Positions 36,046-45,022 of a stretch of 64,000 nt of DNA are shown here, piece by piece; the stretch's first letter is position 1; every line of letters begins with the position of its first letter. The position numbers and the translations under genes are program-made. Origin of the DNA: Nocardia abscessus (GTDB taxonomy: Bacteria; Actinomycetota; Actinomycetes; Mycobacteriales; Mycobacteriaceae); the NCBI RefSeq assembly GCF_015477775.1, contig NZ_JADLQO010000004.1, positions 124,001 to 188,000 of the forward strand. Direction: 5' to 3'. The notes below the pieces were generated by a model. That model did no database searches, had not been told where the DNA came from, and worked only from the letters and a program-made list of their open reading frames with translations.

Positions 36046-36205
36046 TCCGGTAACCCTCCTTCGCTCGATGGTCGGATTTGTGTTCGCCATCAACCCTGAC
36101 CACGGTCGGGGCGGTCGGCCTCGCACGTTTCGGGTGGTCCTCGGGAACGGCGCGACGTATTGCAAGGAATTGCTCTGGGGCGCGAAGGAGAAATACCGGT
36201 CTCGA

Positions 36206-36517
36206 TCAGGGGTCCGTGGCGGTATGCCGTGTGACGAGGAGAGACACCAGGAGATCGAGAAGGGACAGCTCGTCGGCGGCGGCTACGTTCTCGATGATCG
36301 AATCGAGAATCGGAGCGGCGTAGAGGCGGCCGCTGTCGGGCCCGGCCGCGGTTCGGGCGCTGGCGATCAGTTCGTAGAGCACTGTTGCGAGCACATAGGC
36401 GCGCTGCTCACTGGGGTGCTGCTGCCGGCGGGCCGCATCGCTCATGGCTGCGTCGACAGCGGCGATCACGTCGGCGAGAACGGCTATCTCGGCTTCGGCG
36501 CGGTCGTCGTAGGTCAT
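36206..36517 (-). CDS. Hypothetical helical protein, 103 aa
   Basis: This small protein is predicted all-helical, acidic at the start (TYDDRAEAEIAVLADVIAAVDAAMSDAARRQ) and leucine-rich at the end (LSLLDLLVSLLVTRH). ATG 36517 has GGTGGG upstream. A GTG at 36529 would add four residues. It lies upstream of, and on the same strand as, the previous hypothetical and is divergent from an XRE-TPR regulator 350 bp away. The function is unknown. Confidence 0.5.
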   Translation of the reverse strand: MTYDDRAEAEIAVLADVIAAVDAAMSDAARRQQHPSEQRAYVLATVLYELIASARTAAGPDSGRLYAAPILDSIIENVAAADELSLLDLLVSLLVTRHTATDP

Positions 36518-36868
36518 GGGGTCGCCCACCGACGGCGCCCCCGCGCGCCCACGCGGCCCCGAACGACCGCGACGACGATCCGTCGGGAAGACCGTGACGA
36601 GTCACGCGGCGGCGACACCTGGATGTTCTGCACTGGCAGGCCCCTCGCGGTCGTCGGTCGACCGGGAACCGGGGCGGGAACGCCACCTTCACGATGCGTC
36701 GTGCACGATTCGGATGTCCCGTCACACAGGGGTTCGGTTGTGCGACAGGGTTTCCCGGTTCCGGGTACGAATTACAGAGTGCCGGTGCAAAATGCCTGGT
36801 GGAAGGTAACGCACACGCAGACTCGAGCAATCGGCAGCAATGACCGTCCGGCAGGGCAAGGGGGCACC
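36518..36868. other. Intergenic region upstream of the XRE-TPR gene, no gene seen
   Basis: About 350 bp between divergent genes. The right part is A/T-richer (GTACGAATTACAGAG at about 36766) and may contain the promoter. GGGGG just before GTG 36869 serves as ribosome-binding site. Confidence 0.4.
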
Positions 36869-38062
36869 GTGGCAGAAGTGACGATGTGGACCGGCGCGGA
36901 TGTGAAGACGCTTCGGGACGCGTGCCGGTTGACCCAGAGCGAGCTCGCGGAGCTGCTGCGTTGTGCGCAACGGACGGTGAGCTTTTGGGAAAGCCGACCG
37001 TACCGCCGGGTGAGTATCAGCCATCAAGCGCGGCTGGACAGGGTTCTGAAAGATGCGGACCATGGGGCGCACGAGCGTTTCCGGACGTTGATTGGAGACC
37101 CAGACGTGAACCGGCGAGACTTCATCGCCGCCACCAGCGCGGTCATCGGCACGGCGACAATGAGCAAGAGTGGTTCTCCTACCGTCACGCCGGACGCGAT
37201 CGGGCATCTGCGAAACACCGTGCACTCCGCACAGCTGCTGGACGATCAACTCGGTTCCGACGCCGCCCGGCCGATCATCGAAGCTCAAGCACACACGTGC
37301 GCGGCGCTGCTGCGCGACTGCCCGGCCGGTTTGCGGCCCGCACTGCAATCGTTGACCGGAGAGGCCACGGCCAGCAGCGCATGGTCCGCGTGGGACCAGG
37401 GCGACCTGGTGCGGGCGGAACAACTGTTCCGCACCGCCTACCAGCACGCGGAAGAATCCGGCGATATCGACATCGCGACCGGAATCCTCTGCCACCGAGC
37501 GCAATTGGCGGTTCAGATGCGTGCGTTCCCGAAAGCTGCCACGATCGCGGACCGAATGTTGCGACTGCCCGTCCAGGACGGTCGAGTCGACGACTTCAGA
37601 AAGCTGTGCGCGGCGCAGGCGTTCGCCTCCGATGGACGCAGGTCCGATGCGTGGCGCCAGCTGCTCCAGGTAACCGACGAGTTCACCGAGCAGACGACGC
37701 CGGACGAGTCCTACTGCTACTACCAGAGTGCGTGGACGACCGGCGCCATGACGGCCCGCTGCCTGGAAACGGGAGGCGAGCTGGACGTGGCGGCCGACAC
37801 GATCGACGCGGTGCTGGGGCTCATTCCGTCCCATGCGACTCGCGACCGGGCTTTGTGGAATCTCAACCTCGCACAGCTGGCCATCGCGCGTGATATCGAC
37901 CGGGCGTGCGCGGCCGCCGAGCATGCGCTGGAGCTGGCCGCGCGGAACACCTCGCCTCGGCTGCGACAGGCATACGCGCAGACCAGGAAGAAGTTCGAGC
38001 CGTGGGCTACGGCGCGACCGGTCCGGGATCTGGACGCCTACGCGGCGACCGTATTGGCGTAG
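36869..38062 (+). CDS. XRE-family regulator with C-terminal TPR-like repeats
   Basis: The 397-residue protein starts at GTG. The helix-turn-helix lies at about 10-60 (LRDACRLTQSELAELLRCAQRTVSFWES). Residues 80-100 read DVNRRDFIAATSAVIGTATM, a twin-arginine-like segment inside a cytoplasmic regulator. The rest is helical TPR-like sequence (QGDLVRAEQLFRTAYQHAEESGD, ACAAAEHALELA). Such proteins are abundant in Nocardia and Streptomyces and their targets are unknown. The TPR part may sense a peptide or partner protein. Confidence 0.7.
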   Translation: MAEVTMWTGADVKTLRDACRLTQSELAELLRCAQRTVSFWESRPYRRVSISHQARLDRVLKDADHGAHERFRTLIGDPDVNRRDFIAATSAVIGTATMSKSGSPTVTPDAIGHLRNTVHSAQLLDDQLGSDAARPIIEAQAHTCAALLRDCPAGLRPALQSLTGEATASSAWSAWDQGDLVRAEQLFRTAYQHAEESGDIDIATGILCHRAQLAVQMRAFPKAATIADRMLRLPVQDGRVDDFRKLCAAQAFASDGRRSDAWRQLLQVTDEFTEQTTPDESYCYYQSAWTTGAMTARCLETGGELDVAADTIDAVLGLIPSHATRDRALWNLNLAQLAIARDIDRACAAAEHALELAARNTSPRLRQAYAQTRKKFEPWATARPVRDLDAYAATVLA

Positions 38063-38197
38063 AAGTCCTCCGCCTGTTTGTCCCCGGACGACCCGGGTAT
38101 GCGATGAATGTCCCGAGTCGCCCCCAAGGGAGCGCTTGTCAACCGAAAGACGCCCGTCCGCGCGATCGGTGCGGGTGGGCGAGGAAAGGGGTAGCAA

Positions 38198-38806
38198 GTG
38201 AGCACAATGGCCGCCACGGTGGACGTCGACGTTCCGGTTCGCACCGCCTACAACCAGTGGACGCAGTTCGAGTCGTTTCCGCAGTTCATGGAGGGTGTCG
38301 AAGTGGTGAACCAGCTCGACGACCGGCACACGCACTGGCGTGTCCATGTCGGCCCGTCGACGCGGGAGTTCGACGCGACGATCACCGAACAGCATCCCGA
38401 CGAACGGGTCGCCTGGAAGTCCGACAGCGGGCCCAAGCACGCGGGAGTCGTCACCTTCCATCGCCTCGACGACACCCACACCAGGGTGACCGCGCAGATG
38501 GATGTCGACCCCGAAGGGTTCGTGGAGAACGTCGCCGACAAGCTCGGCGTCTTGAAGCACCGGGTGAGCGGTGACCTGGAGCGCTTCAAGCACTTCGTCG
38601 AAAAACGAGGGCACGAAACGGGCGCTTGGCGCGGCGACATTCCGCGTCCGGGCGCCGGAGACACCGCCACGGAGCGCGGCGGGGCTCCCCGCCCCGGCGA
38701 AACCGGAAGCATGCCCGGCGGAACTCCCCGCCCGGGTGCCGGCGGAACCGGCATGCCAGGCGAAGGCGGAACCGGCGCATGGCCCGGCGGAACCACCCGC
38801 CCCTGA
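38198..38806 (+). CDS. SRPBCC-family (cyclase/dehydrase) protein with Pro/Gly repeat tail
   Basis: The 202-residue protein has a START/SRPBCC fold in the first 145 residues (VDVDVPVRTAYNQWTQFESFPQFMEGV, YxxF-type pocket, VADKLGVLKHRVSGDLERFK), which binds a hydrophobic ligand. The last 55 residues are a disordered tail of repeats built from PRPG, GGTP and GTGMPG. GAAAGGGG precedes GTG 38198. It ends before a terminator and converges with the symporter operon. The ligand is unknown. Confidence 0.75.
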   Translation: MSTMAATVDVDVPVRTAYNQWTQFESFPQFMEGVEVVNQLDDRHTHWRVHVGPSTREFDATITEQHPDERVAWKSDSGPKHAGVVTFHRLDDTHTRVTAQMDVDPEGFVENVADKLGVLKHRVSGDLERFKHFVEKRGHETGAWRGDIPRPGAGDTATERGGAPRPGETGSMPGGTPRPGAGGTGMPGEGGTGAWPGGTTRP

Positions 38807-38827
38807 CGCCCGAGCCGCGCGACTACC

Positions 38828-38856
38828 AGCGCCCCCTGGGATTCCCAGGGGGCGCT
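38828..38856. terminator. Hairpin between convergent genes
   Basis: A perfect 13-bp inverted repeat (38828-38840 with 38844-38856, 3-nt loop ATT) sits 22 nt after the SRPBCC stop and 8 nt after the convergent small gene on the other strand. Confidence 0.8.
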
Positions 38857-38863
38857 GCCCGTG

Positions 38864-39118
38864 TCAGGCGGAGTCGGATTCCTCGTCGGTACGATCCGCG
38901 GGCTGCGGTTGCGGCGGCACCTGGACCGGACGCAGCAGCGCCCAGGCCACGAAGGCGACGGCCACCACGCCCATGCCGAGCCCGGCCCAGAGGTTCACGT
39001 TGACGCCGCCGGTCTTGGCCTGCTCGGCCGCGGTGTCGTGCACCAGTCCGGTGACGACGAGCACGATCGCGTAGCAGCCGAGCAACGCGCCGACGATGGT
39101 GCGGATATCGAAAAGCAT
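38864..39118 (-). CDS. Small two-helix membrane protein of the symporter operon
   Basis: The 84-residue protein has two membrane helices (about 6-26 and 44-62) and a polar, proline/acid-rich cytoplasmic tail (PPQPQPADRTDEESD). It follows the symporter gene after 12 nt. Small proteins of this kind accompany some SSS transporters and may stabilise them. The family is not named here. Confidence 0.6.
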   Translation of the reverse strand: MLFDIRTIVGALLGCYAIVLVVTGLVHDTAAEQAKTGGVNVNLWAGLGMGVVAVAFVAWALLRPVQVPPQPQPADRTDEESDSA

Positions 39119-39130
39119 TGCGGCGGCTCC

Positions 39131-40888
39131 CTATCCGACGACGAGGTTGAGAACGAGTACGAGCACGAACGCGATGCCCGCCAGCAGGACGGGACGCTGG
39201 TACCAGGGCAGCGTGGCCGCCTCGGGGTCGGTGCGCACTTCCTTCGGCGTCTCCGAATACACCAGCCCGACCAGTTCCGCCGCAGGTTTCGGCTCGGTCA
39301 CCTGGGTGACCGCGACGCTGACCACGATGTCGACCACGAACGCCACACCGGCGGCGACGAAACTCGCTCCCTGGCCGGACAGTTCGAACACTTTCATCTC
39401 GTGCAGGATGAAAACGACGATCGCCGAACCGGTTCCGCAGACCAAGCCCATCCAGCCCGCGGTGGGCGTCATCCGTTTCCAGAACATGCCGAGGATGAAC
39501 GTGGCGAACAGCGGGGCGTTGAAGAAGCTGAACAGGGTTTGCAGGTAGTCCATCATGTTGCTGAATCCGGAGGCGATGAACGCGGTGAAGATCGCGGCCA
39601 CGGTCGCCCCAACCGTGGCCAGCCTGCCCACGCCGAGGTAGTAGCCGTCCGGGCGGTCGCGCCGCACGTACTGCTGCCACAGGTCGTAGCTGAACACCGT
39701 GTTGAACGCGGAGATGTTGGCGGCCATGCCCGCCATGAACGCCGCGAGCAGACCGGCCAGGCCGACTCCGAGCAGGCCGTTGGGCAGCACGTCCTTCATC
39801 AGGTACAGCAACGCCTGGTTGTAGGTGGTGTCGCTCTCGAAGTCCGGATTCGCGGTGACCGCCGCCTTGTACTCCGCCATCTGCGGCACCAGCACGGCGC
39901 TGATCATGCCGGGGATCACCACGATCAGCGGGATGAACATCTTCGGGTAGGCACCGATGATCGGGGTGCGCCGCGCCGCCGCGATGGAGTGCGTCGCCAT
40001 CGCGCGCTGCACTTCGACGAAGTTGGTGGTCCAGTACCCGAACGAGAGCACGAACCCGAGCCCGAACACGATGCCCAGGATCGAGAGGAAGTCGTTGCCG
40101 AACCCGCTGAGCGCGTTGCCCGGCCAGGACTCCAGCTGCTCCGGACCGCCGGGCGACGCGCCGACCTTCTCCCGCAGGCCGTCCCAGCCTCCGATCTTGT
40201 GCAGGCCGACCAGGGTGAGCGGCAGCAGCGCGGCCACGATGACGAAGAACTGGAGCACCTCGTTGTAGATCGCGGCCGAGAGGCCGCCGAGGGTGATGTA
40301 GGACAGCACGATCACGGCGGCCACGATCACCGCCACCCACAGCGGCCAGCCCAGCAGCACGTTCAGAACGGAGCCGAGCAGGTACAGGTTGACCCCGGCG
40401 ATGAGGACCTGGGCGACGGCGAAGCTCAGCGCGTTCACCAGGTGGGCGCCGGTGCCGAAGCGGCGGCGCATGAACTCCGGCACGCTGCGCACCTTCGAGC
40501 CGTAGTAGAACGGCATCATCACCACGCCGAGGAACAGCATGGCGGGCACCGCGCCGATCCAGAAGTAGTGGAAGGTCGGAAACCCGTACTCCGCGCCGTT
40601 GGCGGACATGCCCATGATCTCCACCGCGCCGAGGTTCGCGGAGATGAACGCCAGACCGGTCACCCAGGCAGGCAGCGAGCGTCCGGACAGGAAGAAATCG
40701 ATGCTGGAGGACACGCGCTGCCTGGCCAGCAGACCGATGCCGATGACGAACACGAAATACAGTGCCACCAGGGCGTAATCGACCGGCTGCGCGTCCAGCC
40801 GCAGGGTCTCGGCGGCTAGCGGGGGCGAGGCGGCCAGGGGGGACACGATCGGCACGGCGGCGAGAACGGATGGATCGGCGAGCGGCAC
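39131..40888 (-). CDS. SSS-family sodium/solute symporter, probably for sugar
   Basis: The 585-residue protein has about 14 membrane helices and solute:sodium symporter hallmarks (FFLSGRSLPAWVTGLAFISANLGAVEIMG, GFPTFHYFWIGAVPAMLFLG, SYITLGGLSAAIYNEVLQFF, GLLGVGLAGLLAAFMAGMAANISAFNT). Sodium-site residues in helix 1 and helix 8 regions are as expected. AGGAGG lies 6 nt before GTG 40888. Linked to galactokinase upstream on the same strand, it is likely a galactose or related-sugar importer, but this rests on neighbourhood. Confidence 0.85.
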   Translation of the reverse strand: MPLADPSVLAAVPIVSPLAASPPLAAETLRLDAQPVDYALVALYFVFVIGIGLLARQRVSSSIDFFLSGRSLPAWVTGLAFISANLGAVEIMGMSANGAEYGFPTFHYFWIGAVPAMLFLGVVMMPFYYGSKVRSVPEFMRRRFGTGAHLVNALSFAVAQVLIAGVNLYLLGSVLNVLLGWPLWVAVIVAAVIVLSYITLGGLSAAIYNEVLQFFVIVAALLPLTLVGLHKIGGWDGLREKVGASPGGPEQLESWPGNALSGFGNDFLSILGIVFGLGFVLSFGYWTTNFVEVQRAMATHSIAAARRTPIIGAYPKMFIPLIVVIPGMISAVLVPQMAEYKAAVTANPDFESDTTYNQALLYLMKDVLPNGLLGVGLAGLLAAFMAGMAANISAFNTVFSYDLWQQYVRRDRPDGYYLGVGRLATVGATVAAIFTAFIASGFSNMMDYLQTLFSFFNAPLFATFILGMFWKRMTPTAGWMGLVCGTGSAIVVFILHEMKVFELSGQGASFVAAGVAFVVDIVVSVAVTQVTEPKPAAELVGLVYSETPKEVRTDPEAATLPWYQRPVLLAGIAFVLVLVLNLVVG

Positions 40889-41061
40889 AGCGTTCCTCCT
40901 GGCGGTGAAACCGGGGCGGCGAGCGAGATCGTGCGTCGTGCTGGTTCTGCCCGGCGCGCGCGACCTCCTCGTCGCCCGCCGAATGGTGTCGGCTGACGTT
41001 TACTCTGCGTGATCATGCCGTACCGGCGTGGCACATTCGCCCACAAATTCTGGACGGTCGC

Positions 41062-42189
41062 TCAGCCGATCCGGTGCGCTCCGGCGGCGGGAACGACGAC
41101 GAACGTGCGCGGCTCGGCGAAACCCGCCCGTGCGAAGCGCCGCCGCACCGACTCCACCACGCTCGCGGTGCGTTCGTGATCGACGAGCGCGATGACGCTG
41201 CCGCCGAATCCGCCGCCGACCATCCGCGCGCCGTGCGCCCCCGCCGCCAGCGCGGCGTCGACCGCGGCGTCCAAAGCCGGGGTGGACACCTCGAAGTCAT
41301 CCCGCAGCGAGACGTGCCCCGCGGTCAGTACGGGGCCGATCCCGCGGGGGTCGACGCCCGCGCGCAATTTTTCGGCAACTGCGAGCACCCTGGCGTTCTC
41401 GGCCACCACGTGCCTGGCGCGGCGGCGCAGCACGCCGTCGGCGATCCGGTCTGCATCCGCGGGGGACGTCACCTCGCGCAAGGTGGCGACGCCGAGCGCC
41501 CCGGCCGCCGCCGCACATTGCTCGCGACGCTCGGCGTAGCGGCCGTCGACCAGCTCGTGCGGCTGCCCGGTATCGATCACCAGCAGTTCGAGTCCGAACG
41601 CGCCGAGATCGAAGGGGATCTGCTCGTGCCCGGTGCCGCGCGGCGCGGTGGCGTCGGCGGCGAATGCCCGCACGTCCAGCAGCAGCGCGTGCCCGGCCGT
41701 GCACAGCATGGCGGCCGACTGGTCGAGCAGGCCGGTCGGAGCGCCGACGTAGTCGTTCTCGGCGGCGCGGGCCACGTCGATCAGCGCGCGGTCGGTCAGT
41801 TCGGGGGCGAACAGATCACGCAGCGCGACGGCCACCGCGCACGACAGCGCCGCCGAGGACGACAGCCCCGCACCGATCGGCACCGCGCCGTCGAGGTCGA
41901 GTTCCACGCCGGGAATCCGGTGCCCGCGCCGGGCGAACTCGGCGACCACGCCCAGCGGATAGCGCGCCCACCCGGGCACCCGCGCCCGCTGCCCCACGAG
42001 GTCGGAGACCGCGACGAGCACCGGCTCGCCGGGCCGTTGCCGCGAGCCGACCCGCAGCCGCCCGTCCGTGCGCTGCGCCGCCGTGCACCGCATCACCAGC
42101 GGCAACGCGATCGGCAGCACGTAGCCGTCGTTGTAGTCGGTGTGCTCACCGATGATGTTGACCCGCCCCGGCGCCACCCATGTCCGCAC
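41062..42189 (-). CDS. galK: Galactokinase
   Basis: The 375-residue GHMP kinase contains the galactokinase signature VNIIGEHTDYNDGYVLP, the ATP loop PIGAGLSSSAALS and motif 3 GGGFGGSVIALV. It phosphorylates galactose at C1. GTG 42189 has GAGGAA upstream. Longer frames have no support. galT and galE are not in the window, so the Leloir pathway must be completed elsewhere. A 173-bp gap separates it from the symporter gene, enough for a separate promoter. Confidence 0.92.
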   Translation of the reverse strand: MRTWVAPGRVNIIGEHTDYNDGYVLPIALPLVMRCTAAQRTDGRLRVGSRQRPGEPVLVAVSDLVGQRARVPGWARYPLGVVAEFARRGHRIPGVELDLDGAVPIGAGLSSSAALSCAVAVALRDLFAPELTDRALIDVARAAENDYVGAPTGLLDQSAAMLCTAGHALLLDVRAFAADATAPRGTGHEQIPFDLGAFGLELLVIDTGQPHELVDGRYAERREQCAAAAGALGVATLREVTSPADADRIADGVLRRRARHVVAENARVLAVAEKLRAGVDPRGIGPVLTAGHVSLRDDFEVSTPALDAAVDAALAAGAHGARMVGGGFGGSVIALVDHERTASVVESVRRRFARAGFAEPRTFVVVPAAGAHRIG

Positions 42190-42356
42190 GCTCGTTCCTC
42201 GCTGTTCTCGTCGGGTGGTGCCAGGGTACGAGACACGCCGCACGAGCTTTGTTTTCGACGCCCTCGGGTGCGCGATCGCGGTTCGTGACGCACAGTCGAT
42301 TTCGACGCAAGACCGGCCTGCAAAATCTGGTGGCCGCGTCGGATCGGGAGGGCATC

Positions 42357-42926
42357 ATGATGCACGACACCTCACGCGGCGACCTGCGCGCGCGGTCTCG
42401 CCCGGATCGGCTGCGGCCGCCGCTGGATCGCCCCCTCCCGGCGCCGCTGACCATCGAGATCGGCGCGGCGACCGGAACGGGACCGACCGCCATGTCGGCA
42501 TTCGACGCGGCGCTGCGCGACCTCGGCGTGGGTGAGGCCAACCTGATCCGGTTGTCGTCGGTCATTCCGCCGCGCGCCACCGTCGAACGCATCGGCCGGG
42601 TGCGCAAGCCGATCCCCTGGGGCGACCGGCTCTACTGCGTGTACGCCGTGCGGCACGCCTACGGGCGCGGCTCGACCGCCGCGGCGGGCATCGGCTGGGC
42701 GCTGCGCGACGACGACTCCGGCGCCGGACTTTTCGTCGAGCACGAGGCCGAGACCAGCGAGGAAGTCGTCGCTCTGATCCGGGCCAGCCTGGCGGACATG
42801 ACCCGACACCGCGGCGGCGGCTTCGGCCCGGTCCAGCTGTGCACCGTGGACGCCACCTCCGACGGCGACCCGGCCTGCGCGCTGGTCCTCGCGGCCTACC
42901 ACACGATTCCGTGGGGCCCGCGATGA
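42357..42926 (+). CDS. Pyruvoyl-dependent arginine decarboxylase
   Basis: The 189-residue protein has the family core GEANLIRLSSVIPP. The proenzyme is expected to self-cleave between Ser67 and Ser68, leaving a pyruvoyl cofactor on the alpha chain. Later blocks (PWGDRLYCVYAVRHA, GRGSTAAAGIGWA, EHEAETSEEVV) also fit. It decarboxylates arginine to agmatine. The N-terminus has about 30 extra polar residues. GGGAGG lies 5 nt before ATG 42357. It is the first gene of a three-gene overlapping operon. Related enzymes are more often seen in archaea and a few bacteria. Confidence 0.85.
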   Translation: MMHDTSRGDLRARSRPDRLRPPLDRPLPAPLTIEIGAATGTGPTAMSAFDAALRDLGVGEANLIRLSSVIPPRATVERIGRVRKPIPWGDRLYCVYAVRHAYGRGSTAAAGIGWALRDDDSGAGLFVEHEAETSEEVVALIRASLADMTRHRGGGFGPVQLCTVDATSDGDPACALVLAAYHTIPWGPR

Positions 42927-43489
42927 GCGATATCTCCGTGACCGTCGAGGGAGCGATTCCGGAGGAACGGATCGCGGTGTTCCATCGCCTCTACGAGGAG
43001 GCGTTCGGCCCGCTGCGCGCGAAGGCCATCGCGCGACAGGTGCTGCATCCCGAGGAATTCCGCGAGGAGATGGTGGACCCCCGCGTGCAGAAGTACGTCG
43101 CGCACGCCGACGGCGAGCCGATCGGCGTGACCACGCTGACCAGGCATCTGGAGACCGTGCCGTGGATCAGCCCGGACTACTTCGCGGCGCGCTATCCCGA
43201 ACACGCGGCGCGTGACGCGATCTACTATGCGGGTTTCACCCTTGTTGCGCCAAGTGCCCGCGAAGGGGCGGCGTTCCATGCCATGATCAAATCAGTTGTC
43301 CATGTTTTGGTTGCCGAACGCGCGGCGGTCGGTTGGGACATCTGCTCGTACAACAACACTCGGTTCTCGTTCGCCGACAACATTCGGGCAGTGCTCGACG
43401 AACAGGCGAACGTCGAAGTCGCGGTGGAGGATTCCCAGATCTACTACGCGGCCCGGTTCACCGGGGACGGAGCGACCAAGGGGGGCTGA
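42923..43489 (+). CDS. GNAT-like N-acyltransferase, in operon with arginine decarboxylase
   Basis: The 188-residue protein overlaps the decarboxylase stop (ATGA). It has the GNAT pattern of beta strands around KYVAHADGEPIGVTTLTRH and a hydrophobic core, with conserved DICSYNNTRFSFADNIRAVLDEQ near the end. The classic Q/RxxGxG/A loop is not obvious, so the acetyl-CoA site may be altered. The neighbour makes agmatine, so an amine acceptor is a plausible but untested idea. It may also be a regulatory GNAT-like fold. Confidence 0.55.
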   Translation: MSDISVTVEGAIPEERIAVFHRLYEEAFGPLRAKAIARQVLHPEEFREEMVDPRVQKYVAHADGEPIGVTTLTRHLETVPWISPDYFAARYPEHAARDAIYYAGFTLVAPSAREGAAFHAMIKSVVHVLVAERAAVGWDICSYNNTRFSFADNIRAVLDEQANVEVAVEDSQIYYAARFTGDGATKGG

Positions 43490-45021
43490 TGACACCCAGT
43501 GAACAGCCACAGGCGAGCTGTCGGCCGAGTCTCGGATCAGGCTGGCACGCGGTGCTTCTGGGGGGAAGCGGGGCCGCGATCGCGGTTCACCTGGCGCTGG
43601 ACTCCCAACTGGTGGCGTTCGTGACGATGGTGGTCATCGTGGGCGAGACCCTCGCCATGATCGCCGTCGGCCTGCACACGCACCGGCCCGCGCACCCGCT
43701 GCCGTGGTATCTGCTGTCCGGCTCGGCGGTGCTGTTCGCCGTCGGCACCACGCTGCGTGACATCGGCGACCACGCGGTCCACCCGCTCGACGACGCGTTC
43801 ACCCTCCTCGGTTATCTCGGCGTCGGGCTCGCCGCACTGTTCTGGTTGTGGCCGCGCCAAGTGCACGGCGACTACGACCTGCTGCTGGATTCCGCCCTCA
43901 TCGGGCTCGGCGCGCTGCTCGCCTCCTGGACCTTCCTCATCTCACCGATCCTCCAGTCAACCGACGCCGGGCTGGACGTGCTCGTCGCCGCGACCTACCC
44001 CGTGCTCGACGCGCTGCTGCTCACGTTGGTCGCACACTCGATGGCCACCTCCACTCGTGCGGAGACCTCGCTCTGGCTGCTGCACGCCGGACTGATCGCG
44101 GTGCTGCTCGGCGACCTCGGCTACAGCCTGGAGACCGCGGGCGCGACCGCCTTCGGACGCGAGGTACTGTTGGCTCCCCTGCTCGCGGCCTACGCCACCG
44201 TGGGCGTGGCGGCGCTGCACCCGACCATGGCCGCACTCGGCACGCCGCGGCGCATCCACCCGCACCACTCCCGGCAGCGCGCCAGCCTCATCGCGATCGC
44301 GTTGATCGTGGCCTCGCTGGTGCCGGTGGTGGGGTCCAGCCTGCACCCGCTCGACCGCGTGGTGGTGTCGTCGCTGTTCGCGCTGCTGCTGATCGGCATG
44401 CTGGTGCGCAGCGAGCGCGCGATCGTGCGCAGCGCCCGCAGCGAGCGGCGCGCGCAGTACCAAGCCGACCACGACATGCTCACCGGACTGCTGAATCGGT
44501 CCGCGCTGTTGCGCGCCCTGCGCCAGCGTGGCAGGCAGTGGACCGAGCAACCGATCTGCTTGCTGTTCATCGACCTCGACGGCTTCAAGCGGGTCAACGA
44601 CAGTTACGGACACGCCGTCGGCGACGAGCTGATCGCCACCGCGGCGGCCCGGATCCGGCGCGTGGTACGCCCCGAGGACGTGGTGAGCCGCTACGGCGGC
44701 GACGAATTCGTCGTGCTCGCCGCGCTGGCCCGGCCGGAGGCCGCCGTGCTGGCCGAACGGCTGCTCGGCGCGTTCGTCCGGCCGTTCGGGCTGAGCGCGG
44801 GCGAGATCCCGATCACCGCGAGCGTCGGCGTCGCGTGCGTCGGTCCGCGCAGCTCGGACCCCGACATGCACAGCCTGCTCCGGGACGCGGACGCGGCCAT
44901 GTATCACGCGAAGCACGACGCGCTCGGCTACGCGTTCCACGACGACGTGCGCCGCCCGCCCGCCGACACCGAGCGCCGGATCTGGCGTACGGCCACCCGA
45001 TCCGCCAGTCCCGCGGTGTGA
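43489..45021 (+). CDS. Membrane-bound GGDEF diguanylate cyclase
   Basis: The 510-residue protein has about 9 membrane helices in residues 20-320 and a C-terminal GGDEF domain (about 335-495) with intact active site RYGGDEFVVL, DHDMLTGLLNRSAL and DLDGFKRVNDSYGHAVGD. It should make cyclic di-GMP from two GTP. No EAL domain is present. ATG overlaps the previous stop (TGATG), so it is coupled to the decarboxylase and GNAT-like genes. The membrane region could sense an input such as a small molecule. Its stop is 1 nt from the convergent gene. Confidence 0.85.
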   Translation: MTPSEQPQASCRPSLGSGWHAVLLGGSGAAIAVHLALDSQLVAFVTMVVIVGETLAMIAVGLHTHRPAHPLPWYLLSGSAVLFAVGTTLRDIGDHAVHPLDDAFTLLGYLGVGLAALFWLWPRQVHGDYDLLLDSALIGLGALLASWTFLISPILQSTDAGLDVLVAATYPVLDALLLTLVAHSMATSTRAETSLWLLHAGLIAVLLGDLGYSLETAGATAFGREVLLAPLLAAYATVGVAALHPTMAALGTPRRIHPHHSRQRASLIAIALIVASLVPVVGSSLHPLDRVVVSSLFALLLIGMLVRSERAIVRSARSERRAQYQADHDMLTGLLNRSALLRALRQRGRQWTEQPICLLFIDLDGFKRVNDSYGHAVGDELIATAAARIRRVVRPEDVVSRYGGDEFVVLAALARPEAAVLAERLLGAFVRPFGLSAGEIPITASVGVACVGPRSSDPDMHSLLRDADAAMYHAKHDALGYAFHDDVRRPPADTERRIWRTATRSASPAV

Positions 45022-45022
45022 C

